A DNA stretch of 64,000 nt from Camarhynchus parvulus (Eukaryota; Chordata; Aves; Passeriformes; Thraupidae), in NCBI RefSeq assembly GCF_901933205.1, contig NC_044571.1, positions 71,177,689-71,241,688 on the forward strand. Reading direction: 5' to 3'. Of the stretch, positions 11,891 through 25,849 are shown one piece after another. The translations under genes were made by a program, and so were the position numbers. Each line of letters opens with the position of its first letter. The first letter of the stretch is position 1. The notes under the pieces were generated by a model. The model was not told where the DNA came from. It saw nothing but the letters and a program-made list of their open reading frames with translations, and searched no databases.

Positions 11891-14751
11891 ATTTCACCAT
11901 CTGCCTTCCTTCCTTTGGGGTGAGATGCTGTGTCCAGAAAGGGACTGGCTAAAATTCATAGCTCCTTATTTTACCTAAAAGCCTAGGGAAACTATCAGAC
12001 ATTTCTAAAGCTCAGTAGTTTTAAGCCCCATGGAATGATAAGTAATACCACTTATTCTTTTTATGGCAAAATGAGTTTTTCCACTTCATTTCTCCACTGA
12101 AACTATTTACATAATGTCTGTGTTCTTTTATGGCTTGTAGAAAAAAACAGTGCCATACTAAATTTGCATGGGCTTAGGGAGAAGGCTGAAATAGGAAAAA
12201 GTAATAAATGCATGTGCCAATCATTTATCTTATTTTTAACCATCTCATACATTATAAACGTCATAGAAATCTCAAAGTAGTAATTTCTAACAGCTGAAGA
12301 ATGCTTATTTCCTTATGAACTTTCAATATACTTCCATTTAACATTTAGTGGCTCAATTTTCTTTGTATAGGTCAAGAGGATTTTTTCACATCTTGTCACA
12401 GGGAAAAGGGTACTTGAGTGGAAAAGGTGCACTCTCTATTATCACCACAGAATTTCAAGTACCTAAGCATATTCATTAGAAGCTGGAGGACCTTAGCAAA
12501 GATATGAGATATTAGAACAAAACCTGCATGTTCTTACTATAATAAGAATTGGTTATAGTCCAACTGATATAAAGGGCAAAACTCACATGCCAAGCATGTC
12601 TGAGTTCTAGTTCAGGTCTGCATATCCTACTTTATAGTATTTGTTAGTCTTTTGGAGAATTTACTGATTATAAGAAAAATTATATTACAAGAGTCCCAGT
12701 GACACTAATGAATTCCAGCTCCAGGCAGACATTACCATGTGATGTCATGAATTATCTCATTCATTCTGGCATTGCAAAACCACAGAGCCCTCTGTTCTTG
12801 AGTATGGGAGTGCTGGGGAGAAATATAGGCATGGGAGGAAGACAGAAAACGGAGTCGAAAGGCAAATGAGCAAGATAACTGAAATGAATGTTTTAAAAGG
12901 TTAAGTTCCTTTCTTGAATTTTGGATACTTTAAGTAGTTTCAGAAGCAGACAAAATAGTCTATTTCAAACTCTGAGTAAAACTCAGGTGTTTTGCCATCT
13001 GTCTAATAATTTTAATGTATTTTAGTATATAAAATAATTGATCTCAATAAAATTCACAACTTACAGCCCATAGAGACATTTTTTCCCTCAAGTTTTGTCG
13101 AAGTTGGCCTTGAAAAATTAAATTTCTCATTAGTTTTCCAAAGGACAGTTGACATTTCGGAATTAGTTAGAAATTATAGTTTTATTGCTCATGTTATTGC
13201 AATGTAATGTTCATTTAGAGAGAAACACAATGTCCTATTTAAGCAGACTGCATTTAAATTGTCCATTTTGTTTTATTCTGAAAAGTATTTGCATGATGAT
13301 AAATGGATAAAGAATAATGATTTCCAAGGAGACATTCTCTCTATCCTTGAGTTAGACAAATGAAGGCCAAAGATGGAACAAATGGTCTAGGAAGATGCCA
13401 TTTCTACAGCAAAAGAAGATATTGTTTTCTGAAGGATGTCTCCTTAGTGGCAATCACTGTCCGAGAAGGGATGAAGAACAACATGACTGAAAGGGCTTAA
13501 ATTTTAACCCAAATACTGGGGTTTTTTTCTGCAGAAGAATTATTACAGATGCACAGCATTTCAGTTTGATTGCTGAAGTCTTCATACATATCACTAACAT
13601 TTTAATTTTCCATAACTTGCCTTGATTTTCTTGTGTCAGTCGAAGTAAGAAAGGAACCACTTTAAAAAATCTTCAGACGTGATGGTGCACAACAGACCTT
13701 GCAGATATACAGAGTCAACACTGAATGCATTCAGCTGGAATTAAGTAAGAAAAACACCTACAGAAGTACCATTCCCTTCATCGTTATGCTAGGTGCACAT
13801 CTAGCCAAATGCACAAGTTTTTCTGACTTTCCTGAGAGACAAAGCTTCCACCATAATCATGCCACCAGATCTGAGCTCCCTAGAAGGGAGCATTACCCAC
13901 CAAATATAGATTAGACCAGACCAAGAAACTTTCTTTGAAAAGGCAATCACTTTTCTTGAGAAGAAAACTGGGAAGTTCCATATTTTTTGTATTTCAATAT
14001 CTAGATTATAATTAAATGCCCTGTACACTTCTAATAAAAATATAAATGTATCACCATGACTAAAGGGGGACAGTATATTATAGTGTCAGAAAATTAGACT
14101 CCAGATTGAAGGGAAGCTGCTATTGGACTTTCTCAAGGATTAATCTTTGGACAAATTTTTTATTGACCTTGACTTAAAACCAAGTAGTTCACAAATAAAA
14201 TTGGAGTATCATAAACACAAAAGGAAGATTGAGATGTCAAATGAATAGACTACGGCTGTTTTTGCAGGAATGCCAGAAGAGAGATCAAAGAAAAAATGGT
14301 TTTAAGGGCAAGTATCTGAGGATTAATAACAAAAAAATTAAAAAATAGGTCCTTATTTAGAAGTGACTGAGGAAGCCAAAGGCTAAAAGGTATACTATTT
14401 GCAAATCACCATCTGGAGAGTAAAGTTAATCTGTGGAGGGCTTAATGGTGTTGAATTCACATTTGAATTAGTACAGAAAAGATATACTGTGACAAAAAGT
14501 GGAGTGGAAAACTTTACGAAGCCAGGAGAGAGAAAGAACATGGATTAAGCAGCAAGGCAAACTGGAATGTGGTCTTTAAATACATGGGGAAATACATATA
14601 GAAAAGAAGAAGTGTCCCCTAAAGTTAAAGAACAGGACTGGTGTAAAAAGTAACTGGTCAGGGTGGAAATGATTGGAGATCTCTAGTCAGCAGTGGAGTT
14701 ACTTTCAAGTTGCCGTTTAAGGAGCCTGGGAGAGGCTCTTTAGAGTAGTAT
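11891..14751. other. AT-rich sequence, no gene recognised
   Basis: No exon or named repeat is supported. The segment from about 14080 to 14750, just before the next CR1, has a purine-rich composition and may belong to an older or diverged repeat, but I could not align it to a family by eye. Confidence 0.5.
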
Positions 14752-15240
14752 CTGGGTGGTGTTCTGTTCCGGGGCCCTCAGCAAAGAAACATGGACCTGT
14801 TGGATTGAGTCCAGAGGATCAGAAGGCTGGAACACCTTTCTTACAAAGACAGTCTGAGAGAGCCAGAGCTATTCATTCTGGAGAGAAGGCTTCAAGGTGA
14901 CCTTAGAGCAGCTTTCCAGTGTCTGACGGGGGCCTACAAAACAGCTGAAGAGTTTTGTAAGGGTGTGGAGAGATAGGACAAGGGGGGATGTCTTTAAACT
15001 GAAGGAAGGCAGGTTTAGCTATAAGGAAGAAATCCTTCATTGAGGGTGGTGAGACACTGGGACAGGTTTCCCAGAGAAGCTGTGATGCCCCTTCCCTGGA
15101 AGTGTTCAAAACCAGGAGGGATGGGACTCTAAGCAACCTGGTCTAGTGGAAACTGTCCCTGCCCATGGCCAAGAAGTTGGATCTAGATGAACTTAAAGGT
15201 CCTTTCCAAATTAACCCTTTCTGTGATTCTATGATTTTAT
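14752..15240 (+). mobile_element. CR1 LINE 3' end
   Basis: A plus-strand CR1 3' fragment. The order of landmarks is ACATGGACCTGTTGGA, GGGCCTACAAAACAGCTG, AGATAGGACAAGGGGGGATG, TATAAGGAAGAAATCCTTC, CAACCTGGTCTAGTGGAA, CCCTGCCCATGGCC and then a degenerate GTGATTCTATGATTTTATG tail. This tail is of the ATTCTATG octamer type, unlike the CTATT tails at 5.3 and 11.7 kb, so it represents a different CR1 subfamily. It is 5'-truncated and does not encode a usable protein. Confidence 0.9.
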
Positions 15241-18200
15241 GATAACTGGCATTGTACCTCAATTTTGGACCTCTTTTGGGTCCTATCCTCTGTATCAGTG
15301 TATAGTTTTGTTTCTAAAGGAACAGGTCTTATAAAATCATAATCAAGCCTTCCTCAGTGTTGGGAGAAGGCCTGGTGGATTTATATTTTAAAGAGAAGGA
15401 AAAAACCCCATAAACCTGTTCCCAAAATGCGTTTGCCTTCTGCAGTTTCAGCTGTTAGCCTTTTTGTGTTATTGATATTCTTTAAGGATAGATTAGAGAA
15501 AATAATACAGATTTTGTACATCAGACTACTCCAGAGTTATCTGGCTAAAAAAACCAGAAATATAATAAAGAGAACAGGAGATATTTGCATTTATTATGGC
15601 TTTCTATGTTATTTCCTTTGGCTACATATCTGTCTAATGATAGATAACCCTTCAAAGAAATTTTAACTTTGTTTTAATTTAGATTTTATTACAGACACTT
15701 ATCTGAATTATCCAAGGTACTTGGATATGCATTACTGGACTGGAAAATTCATGTAAACACAATCTAATAAGATTTCATCTGCTTTTTGTTTCCAGAAACA
15801 AGATATTCCATGTAGAAAGTTTATCTGGGAGCAAGGGTGACCAGAGATAGCCAGAAGAGTGGTGACGAAAGTGAGCAAGGGACCTCGTATTCCTTGTGAG
15901 CTTTGTAAAGGTTGAAATTCTCATTGTTTATCTAACACAGTCCTTAGTCACAATGTGTTTTAAAATGGAGGTACATCAACCTTTTTAATAGCATTTTGTT
16001 AATCCTCATCACTCATTCCATCAGCTAACAAAATGACGAGCCTGTTTGACATAGATGGTCCTTCTATCCTAGCAGCTTTAATCAACAAGCAAAGCAATAC
16101 CAGGCAATTACCTCTTTCCAAAGGGACGCTGCCCAAGGAAGGGTGGTCACGACAACTGTCACCACTCAGCTGGAAATGAAGATTCTGACATCTAATGAAA
16201 AGATTTCCACACCTCAGCCAGAGACCGTGAGCTCTTTATACATTCAGTGAAGACAAAAGTGCACTTACTCAGATACCTTCTTCATGAAGGGAGAGGCATC
16301 ACTTTAAAAGTGAGGATTACTCTCTGCTATGGACAGATGAATTCCCATGCTGTGGATGACACTTCACCCAAGAGGACAATGGCAGAAGATTTCCAGCTTT
16401 GAACTTTGTTGCCCAGCTGCATGATGAGCTGTGTTTCATGCTCTCAGGCTTGAAAGGTACAGCTAGTCACATGTTAGGAATTAAGTGATTGCTTTAAGCC
16501 AAGTACAATAAACAGGTTTTGTTCTATTGCACTCTTTAACATTTGTAAAGCACTTGATGCAATGGGAAAGGTCCTTCAGAATTTAAATTAGAGTGAATAA
16601 ATTTAGTGTTCAGACTAATTTTAATGAATATGACTTTCCCATTCTGTAATAGAGTCCCCTAATACTGGTGGCATGAAAAAGTAAAGAAATGACATACAAG
16701 AGAGTTACAAACTTTCAGAACCCTTTTTTAAGTCTGTGTCACAAGGCTGGTGTCCCGCTAATGTGGTCATGGATTAAAATTTATGTTAAGTGTTTGCTTA
16801 ACCCATGATTTTTACAGCCTTGACAATGTACTCTTAATGCAACCCTTCCAAACTGCTGAATTTAAAAGATTAAATTCACTAAAGCTACCAAGGAGTTGGA
16901 AGTTTATGGACTTCAGCTCCAAAGTTTACAGGGAAAATAAATAGAAGTATCAATTTCTAGGATTTAGTAATTCTCTATATATTAGTTGATCAGTAATTAA
17001 TTAGTAAGTTATTTATCCTATTAAATACAGATTCCTGCTAGATAACAGGAAATATGGATGGAGGAAGAGTGTTAAAAAAGTTTTATAAATAGTTGTATGG
17101 AGAAGACTGAAGGGGAAACGGCTTAAGACATGGGACTGACTAACTAATGACTGAGAAACTAAACCATAAAAGAACTGGTTCTGGGAAGTGGTGCTAAGAT
17201 GTTGCTTGGACTCTCAGTAAAAGTTGTTGTGACTCATGCTGAAACAAAAAAGAACTATGCACTAACTTTAGAGAGGACCTGATAACACATTTTATATTTT
17301 CCATTTGGTAGCATTGATTGCACAAACCTTCAGTTTTTCTACAGAAGCCTACATTTATTGTTTTCTACAACCTCATCCATTTACATTTAGTTCCAAGGTG
17401 AAAGGATGAGCATGGAGTACATCATCCTTGAGGAACAGAAAAATTGAGAGTATTTTTTGGTGTTTCATTGCTGTGAAAGTTTTGGTGGTTCACAGAGGCT
17501 GGGATGGGCTGTTTGTCCCAAGCTGAAAGAATCAGTTTAGGAGCTGCTGATCCCAGAGGTTAGGTCAGTGCAATAGGCTCCTCCACATCAGGAGCACATC
17601 AATGTCTTATATTGCAGACCAGCAGCTTGTGGCTTCAGGGACTGTAAATGGGACATCAGCTTTTTCTTACTCTGTCAACACAGCAAGAAGATGCATTGGC
17701 AGAACAGACTCTTCTGAACTCGTGCTGTCATTTCCAAAGCACTGCAGACTTATGTGGCTCCTTTGTGGTATCAACTAGATGAAACTGTATTAGGACGTTT
17801 CTTGGCATCTAAGATGGAAGATGCTATAAAATTCCTCCTCAGAGCAGCATACAAGTTTGGCAGAACATTATGTTGAGCTGGTTTTATACTGAATCTTCCT
17901 ATCCAAAGACCTATGTTTCTTTTTGATTAAATATTTGTCATTTTAATGATGGACTATGAACAGATGTGTTTAACTTTCATGGTTAATGATCTCTTTGTTT
18001 CTGCTTTTAATCCCTGCCTATTACACTAATGGACTCAAATTAGTACAGTGTTCAAGAGGCCATTAAGCACTTCTATAGGACATCAAATGCTAATGGAAAG
18101 TTGGTATGAGAATTCAAGCATTTTGCACTTCCACTAACATACTTGTAGTTTTAATTTCTGAAAAAAATAGCTTTCTGTTTTAGAAGAGTTCATAGACTAA

Positions 18201-21200
18201 AGGATGCCTTTTAAAAATTGTCACACAACTTATTTTGTCATATATGTAAGAATTGATTTATGAAGTGTTCTCCTTTGTATGGTTTCTGGAACATAATACT
18301 AACCTTAGAGTGGAAATTTTAAACTCTGGGCCTCTTGTCTGAAGAAACGGAACAGTTCCCTCAGATCTGGTAAATAACATTATTGCTGTCATAAATAATC
18401 ATTGTAGGCTAAAGCAATCCTAACCTGGAAAAGTGAAGTCTGGTAATAAATATAATAAGCTTTACTCTGAGCTTCCAACAGGTAATCAAATTGTGAATTA
18501 TTCTAATGAAACACAGGATGGTGAGGAATCACTTCTCTTGACGAGTAGCTAAACTGTCCACACCCCCCTCCCCTTGGTTATCAATTTGGTGTCAGCCTGT
18601 CTACCGCTTGGAAGGACTATCCGTATCTCTTTACTACTGGCCAGTTGTCTAGGATGATTCCATATATGTGCTTACCAGCAGATGGTCTCATAATAATTAC
18701 TAGAGTTGCCAGGCCATTTATGCATAACTCCTTCCCTAAGCTACCGACCAGAAAAAACGTTTTCCAAATTTCATATTACATGTGTTACTCAGAAGATGTA
18801 CAAAGGGAATTAGAAAATTAAAGAAAGACTCTAACTGAAAAAAAAAAAAGAGAGGGAAAAATAGAACCCAAATTAATAACAGCAGACAGGCACTGCTGAA
18901 ATGTAAGAAGGAGTGAAGAAGGACACTCTTTCTGGGCAAGTGAAGATTCATGAAATGTCTGGTTCCCATAGTAGGTAGGTTCTTTCTGGTCCTGCATCAT
19001 ATGTGCTACATTTACTCAGATTTCATGCATCCTAAAGTCCATAAGTGATAAGAAAGTGTTGGATTCAGCCCAGTACAATAAAAACATGTGGAAGGGTTTC
19101 TGTAGGAAAGCAGTGAGTCCTGTGTAGCTTGGAAGTCTATAAAATCTTTTATGTTATGGAAAAGGTGAATGGGTAATGTCACAGCAGAGGAACTCAGTGA
19201 ACTGCAGTGATATGAGGCTAAAACCAGAAGTGTTTTCATAGAACTTATACTAACCTACAGAAAATGTTGTCAAAGAACAGTGGGCAGTCCAAAAATAAAT
19301 AGATTCATAAACAGAGCAGACAAATTTATGTAGAATGCTTTTGTAGGTGGGTGTGAAACACAACCAGGTAGAGGAAATAATTGCCTGCTGTACTCTGGAG
19401 CTCTGATTGACAAAAGCTACAAAGGCTTTTAATGCAAGCTTTGTCCTCTACAGACCTGCCAGAGATTTCTTCTCTCTAATCTAGACATTGCCATTCCCGA
19501 TTTCCTCATAGAAATGATAGGTTGAAGAAAAAGGCTGTCCTTGATTTTGGGAGCTGAGGAGCAGACCTAGAACATAGCATAAAATGATGAATCAAAATGG
19601 TTATTAAAATGAATCAGTAAAAAAAAAGATTGAAAGAGCAGATTAAAAATGAGGAAATTGTGAAAGGATTACCTCACATTGAAGCTACTTACAGATAAAA
19701 GACTAGTGGAATGAGCTTGAGGAGGTCCAAAGAGACACAAATCAGTATTTCTGAACCCCACATGGAGAGCAGAGAGAAGCAAGATAGAAGAAAGATGTGG
19801 TTAGAAGCTTGGATGAAGCCTGGAGGAACCTGATAGCAGTAGAAGGACCTAAGAAGAGTCTAATACCCTATAAAAGTTTAGGCATGGCCTGGCTGAGCCT
19901 GACTGGGCTTTTTGTATCAGGGACAAGAGCCTGAAGGAATTTATTGGAGGAGGGCTGAGACCAGAAACATTATACAAGAGTTAGACATGATTCATCCCAT
20001 CAAACACCTGTTCCAGGTCCAGGGGGTGGAGGGAAGGCAACAGACACCTCTCTGCCCAGCAGGGGGAAAAGTCTTCTGACTCTAAAACAAGCAGTGGGTG
20101 ACACTGTGGGCATAGAGGAGAGCTCAACTCACCAAGGCTGGGAACATTCTTCCTAGTGGAATGACCCTTACCATGCACTTATGGTGTGCACTGAGAAGAG
20201 GCACTGAATGCCATTTCCTCAAACTGCTCGTATTTGTCTTTTCAGGCAGCTGCGGAAGCAACCCACCCAAAGGACAACCTGGCCCATGTGAGACCATGAG
20301 AAGTCAGGGGGCCACCAAGTGTGGCTAAACTCTGCTCCTGTGCTACCAGGGGTGGCAAGTAGGTTGGAAGGTGACTCATGGCCACCTTTTGAGAATTCAC
20401 TCAAGTAAGAGGGAACTCCAGCTGAACCTGTTCTCCTGCTCCCACCTGCCAAAGCCTATCCCACAGGACCCAGCAAGAATGACTGGATTTAGGGCCAGTA
20501 TGTCCCTGAAACACTATGGACCCATAGGAAGGGGCCTGAAGACTCTGTAAAGGGGCTTGTGATATTAGTTTCAGAGCCCATTGAAGGTGATACATGGTAG
20601 GATACAGGTTTTGTAGGCCCTATGGCTGTTCAAGGGACCTATGGACATTCACCTAAGTATTTGCAGAGAAAGATCACCTTTAGAAGTCTCTCAAACCTTT
20701 TGCTATTAGCATGCTTCCTCACTTTTTGGCACTGGCAGAGACACAATTTTTTGGACTAGGGGCTGCATCTGTGGAGTCCTTCAGGCATGGAGTGAACTGA
20801 CTCCCACTTTTGCCTTCAGCAGTGAAATAATAAGATTGCTTTCTAGGCTGGAGACCCCAGCAAGTACAGCCTGCAGCCTGAACTCACTACTGAGAGGATG
20901 AACAGAGCTCTCTTTCCTCCACTGGCTCTCACTCTAGCCCACGAGTTTCACTTCTTTCTTAAATTGTTTCCAAGATAAAGCTGTGAAATGAGGTAACCTT
21001 CATATGACCACGATTATTGGCAGCACTAGTCCTTATGCACTAGTCCTGTAAATCAGGTCATATGGCATTAATCTCCCGCAAAAGTACAGGGATTTGGGTG
21101 GACAGCAGGTACACATCTCCCTGGAATACATACAGTGAAGTTTTGTCTTCATGTTCCCAGGGAAACCTAAGGAAGCAGTTCAACAGCAGCGTTGCTGAGA

Positions 21201-21436
21201 AATTATTTCTCCCTAACTTATGTGGCAGCCTAAGCTCTTGCTTTCAGCCAGGATATGAGACTTTTACACTGAAAATATCTTCTAATGCTAAAAATACATT
21301 TTTTCTAAAAAAACAAGCATTTCTTTCTGTGGATGCTGCATATTTATTTTAAGCTTGTAAAAATGTGTCATATTCTAGTGAGTTCAGCATAGCACACTTT
21401 CATATTTGAAGATGTTTAGACAGTGGTGTATTCAGT
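15241..21436. other. Unique sequence, no gene recognised
   Basis: About 6.2 kb with no exon that I can defend. An AT-rich part (15241-19650) is followed by a more GC-balanced part (about 19700-20900) that may contain old unclassified repeat material. Inside it, TATAAAAG at 19869-19876 matches a strong TATA-box consensus, but no transcript structure can be inferred. ORFs of 64-77 codons in this part show no domains. Confidence 0.5.
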
Positions 21437-21965
21437 TTGCATGACATGGTTTTGGTTGCAGGGGACCAAAGAAGCTGCTAGGAGCTTCCCCTGTGTCAGA
21501 CAGAGCCAACACCAGGTGGCTCCAGGACAGACCAAGCCCCTGGCCAAGGCCATGTCAATCAGTGATGCTGGTAGCACCACTGGAATCACCGATTAAAGAA
21601 CAGGAGAGGGGTGAGGTAGAATGTACATGGAGAGGGGAGAGAATGTGTGAGAAAAGCAGCCCTGCAGACACCAAGGCCAGTGAAGAAGGAGGAGGATGTG
21701 CTTTGGGTGCCACAGCAAAGACTCCTCTGCAGCACATGGTGAAGACCATGGTGATGCAGGATGTCCCCTTACAGCCCATGGAGATCCATGGTGGACCAAT
21801 TATCCACCTGCAGTCTCTGATGGACCCCACACCAGCACAGGTGAGTGCCTGAAGGAGGCAGTGACTCTGTGGGAAATGCTGCTGGAGTAGGCTCCCTTTC
21901 ATCATATGAATCAACTGCACCACTTTGCTTGGTGTCATGTGCAGCCTTGCTGAAGGGGCACTCCA
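21437..21965 (+). mobile_element. LTR-like repeat fragment (same family as 28.3 kb)
   Basis: A partial, GC-richer dispersed repeat. It shares ordered blocks with the copy at 28.3 kb: CATGACATGGTTTTGG (compare CATGGCAAGGTCTTGG), AGAAGCTGCTAGGAGCTTC, a GAGCCA/GGCTCCA block, CCAAGGCCAT, GAATGTGTGAGAAAAGC, GACACCAAGGCCAGTG and then a series of CTGCAG...CCCATGG-type units. I recall this as an avian endogenous-retrovirus LTR family, but I do not assign a family name. An open plus-strand frame of 119 codons across it is a by-product of the CTGCAG/CATGG units. Confidence 0.7.
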
Positions 21966-21971
21966 TCCTAC

Positions 21972-22480
21972 TGTGTCACTGATGAGCGTTTTAAATAATA
22001 TTTGTCACAGTGGGGACTTTTAAAGGGCACCACGTGTTAGTGGTTTCCACTTGGATGTTGAACCATCAACTGTAAATCTTTGGATGTGGCCATCCAGCCA
22101 ATTTTTTATTCATCAAACCCTTATAGCTTAAATTTATTGGAAAGAATGCTGGGAGGGACTGTATCAAAGGCCTTACAGAAGTCCAGCTAGATAACATCCA
22201 CAGCTCTTTGTCCACTGATGCAGTCACTCTGTCATAGGAGGCCATAGCTTTGTTTGGGAACAATTTTCCCTTAGCAAAGCCCTGTTGGCTGTCTAATTAC
22301 CTCCCCATCTTCAATGTCTTTCCACCTATCTTCCAAGAGGATTTCTTCCATGATCTTACTGGGCATGGCGGTGAGGCTGAGTGGTTGCTAGCTCCCAGAA
22401 GCCTTCTTTTTACCCTTTCAAAAACTGGTGTGGCACTTCCCATGTTCCAACCACTGGTGACTTTTTTCTGGTCTCTGGGA
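21972..22480 (-). mobile_element. CR1 LINE fragment (reverse transcriptase region)
   Basis: This is a minus-strand CR1 fragment covering the RT-coding region. Landmarks on the plus strand are GCCATCCAGCCAATTTTTTA, CAAAGGCCTTACAGAAGTCC, ACATCCACAGCTC, AGCAAAGCCCTGTTGGCTGT and TCCATGATCTTACTGGGCAT. All reading frames are broken. It begins within a few bases of the end of the LTR-like fragment on its left. It lacks the CR1 3' end, so it is either a broken piece or an internal fragment. Confidence 0.85.
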
Positions 22481-25400
22481 GCTACTATGTCTATTAAACA
22501 GGTAATCCAAGGACACACAGTGTAATACCAAAGGACATAATTCCAGTCAATAGCTTAAATGAGTAAACTCTAAATCAAGGTTATAGAATTCTTCAACTAT
22601 AATCAGAATTCTTTAGATGTGGGCTAAAACTTTTAGATAAGTTTCAGCATAAAACATTTAAAACAAAATGAAACGTTATACATACATACATATATATATA
22701 TATGTGCTGATTTTTTTTTCAACAGACTAAAAACTGCTGGTAAAACAGCTAAGGAGATGATAAAAACTAATAGTGCACTACTGAGAATGGTCAATCTGAG
22801 CCATTCCAGGTAAAGACTCATTTCCCCAGCAGGGTTTTGGGGTTGTATTTACTGCTCGAGTGCATTGCCTGCTGTGTTCTGTGACTAGTGCAATAACGGA
22901 TCCTGCTGGACTCTACTATAAACATTTCTGATCAATCAACACTGGCATCTTCCTGTAGTTTTGCCATTAAAAAGTGGAGGGAATTTTTTAAGAAAAGGCC
23001 ATTCATGTAATTAAAATAATACTAATAATTTGTAATGAGCACAGTTTAAGGCAAGTCACTAAAAAGCCTATTTTCTTTCAAAAGTTTGGGATAATGGGAT
23101 GCTACTAATTGATCGTTTTAGGCTTCCCAGGTTTGTTTGCAGAAGTGGCCTCCTTTAGTGCATTACCAGTAGGTTGGCAATGCATTCAAGGCAGGAAAAC
23201 ACATGTATTAAATGGCTTATTTTTGTGTTGCATCAGTGAGTTCATCTGCATGCATGAAAAATGTCCTAAACATGGTGATCATCAGTGGTGCATAGTAAGG
23301 ACCGGAGACAACTGCTGTAAAAAGCAACTTGTTCAAAATTTAACATTAACTTCACTGGAATACCACACTCTCAAGTTCAGAAAGTGTGATGTGACAGACT
23401 ATATGAGGCACAAAATGCTTATGAAAGACATAAATTAACCTGAGATTACTAATAATTTTTTTTTTAACTGCAAGGATTTTTGCTGAAATTCCTGTAGCAC
23501 TCATGCTTTTGTAGAACAAAAGTGCTTTTATGTGACCAGTGTGATCAATCTTGAAATAAGCAGTGCCGCTGAAGTGTACCTGTGTAATTATATATATATT
23601 ATGTCTGCAAAATGTGAACAACTGAAGAATGTGACAGTCAGCTTGTGCTTTTGAATGTGCTGCAAGAGCTGAATGAATACAATTAATTACTCTGTGTTAT
23701 CTGCTTGGTCAAAAATTCTTCTTGAAATTGCATGTTCCTTTTGCTTTACATATTGCCCTAAGTACAGATGAGGATGCAGATATATTTTTCTTGTTCTTCT
23801 GGTTGCTCTTAAATGCCAGTCCCTACCATCTTTTGAAAGTGTGGCAAAAAGCAGCAGCAGCAGTTGAGGATGTTCAAGGGTGAATTATCTGAATATCTGA
23901 ACTGATTGCTAAATGATTCAGTGCTGAAGTTTCTCGTGTTGATAGACTTGACATTTTTCTATGTAATTTTCTTTAAACATGGACTCATAGTAGGAAGGTG
24001 ATGGCATAATCAGAGAGTAAATTCCAGTTAAAGGAGCAAACACTCTAAGTTTTTTTCTCATAGAGGAAAAAAAAATTTAAAGAAGGAGCAGTAACTATAT
24101 GAATGCAATATGGTAATGTCTTGTTGCAGAGGAAAAAGTAGTATAAGGATTTTGGATTACAAGGAAAGCAACTATCAAACAATAGAATAACAAAGGTCAA
24201 AAAATAACCCAGCCAGAGGTCAGTTAGGATACATAAAACTCACTTTCAGTTAGCAACAAATAAAAGATTGCACAAAGAACATCTGGCCATGGGAACATCC
24301 CAAAAGTGGTTGATTAAAAATCCACAATGTGAGAAGAGGAAAGCAAGATTATTAAAAACAATATAAAATGTTTGTTGGTTTAAAGACATTGAAACTCTGT
24401 GGGGTTAGAGTTGTCACATTACCCTAGCACTGAACTTGAACCTGCAAGAGTACAGAACTTCTCCCCAGCATGTCCAGACCAGCTGCATTATGTAAAACCT
24501 GTGGTAGCAAACATTTCAAAATGAGACCCTAATTTCAAAAAGCGCTTTTCCCACCTCTGTTTGTGTTTTCAAACTACCTTACTTTGTATATGTCTGGTTT
24601 GTATAGCCTCCTCTTACCCTTTTCCTGTGAGAAGACACTACAAAAAATATGGAGCAATGATCCTGTTTGGTGTGAATAAAAAAGCACGGGCATCTTTGAG
24701 AGCTGGGTGGAAAACTGAGCAAAGAAAGTGAAGACAAGTGCAAGTTAAATATTGTAAGAGTAGTAACCCCAGTAACACCCAAGAGTGTGTCTATATTAAG
24801 CCTTAATTCAGAGGCAAACTTAAAGCAAAATTATTATTTCTGTTCTTGAAACTGAAACTAGTGTGACAATACTAGTTACAAATCTAATCTTTCACTAAGC
24901 AAACAACCCTAGTTTACTTTAGGTTTTGGGAAGTGCATGCAGGCTTTTGAGCACTTTGGTCGCCAAATCTTTACATGTGACAGCATCCCAAACCCTCATA
25001 AGTAGGTGCAGGAGAATAACTATTTACAATTTCTTGTTTTTCTCACATTTTTTTTGTGACTTAGCCACTGGCCAAGGAAATAACAAGGAGTGTTTCCACT
25101 AACTTCAATTAGTGTGGGAGTGTTTTGTGTACATCAATTTGCTGTAGTGGTATATTGTGCAAAACTGCATGATTTCCTTTCAATTTGCCACATCCCACTG
25201 GGGTTATATAACTAGAGCTTTCCAGTAATGAAATATAATGAATAATAGTAAAACTTACAATTAAAAAACTCACACCTAGTGATTACTGATACTTAAAAGA
25301 AAATGCCTAACACAACCATCCCAGAAAACAGCAAAAGACAATAACATAGAGTCTTTGCAAACATAGACAAAACAGCATTTCTTCATTACATATCTATTTC

Positions 25401-25849
25401 TTGCTGCTTTTTCATTTCCAATTTGTAAATTAATATGCTCAGGAGAAAACCTAGAATTTGAAGGTATAATTTATACCAGAGAAAACTCAGATTTTGCCTG
25501 TAAGCTTGCTCGCCTTATCCTCAGTCTCTCTCAAAAGTAAATAATCTGGCTCAATTTTTAGAGCTGAAAACACAAGATTTAACCCCACTTTGGTCTTCTT
25601 TTTATCCTAATTTTCACACTCTTCACTTTGTATTTAGCCTAGGTTCCTTAGGTGAAGTGTGTATGCTAACTCATCTGCTAATGTTGCATGGGTAACTAAT
25701 ACATGACAGAAGCTTCTCTTATACTATATGTATTGTAGAGGTGTTAATTAGATATTGATTTTCCTGACACTTTTCTTCATTTTAGCCTTTACAATTTCAG
25801 GGTTGTTATTTACTCATTTGTGTAGACGATCTTCTCCTTCATCATCTAC
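22481..25849. other. AT-rich sequence, no gene recognised
   Basis: No supported exon or element. A short TA-type microsatellite lies at 22678-22704. A 109-codon plus-strand frame at 23109-23438 depends on a non-ATG start and shows no domain, so it is not called. Confidence 0.55.
22678..22704. repeat. (CATA)/(TA) dinucleotide microsatellite
   Basis: A short run of CATA units followed by about seven TA units. It is a simple repeat with no other support. Confidence 0.85.

Noticed and set aside
21493..21966. Overlapping frames of up to 127 codons on both strands
   Set aside because: They lie within the GC-rich LTR-like fragment and reflect its CTGCAG/CATGG units; frames are open on both strands at once.
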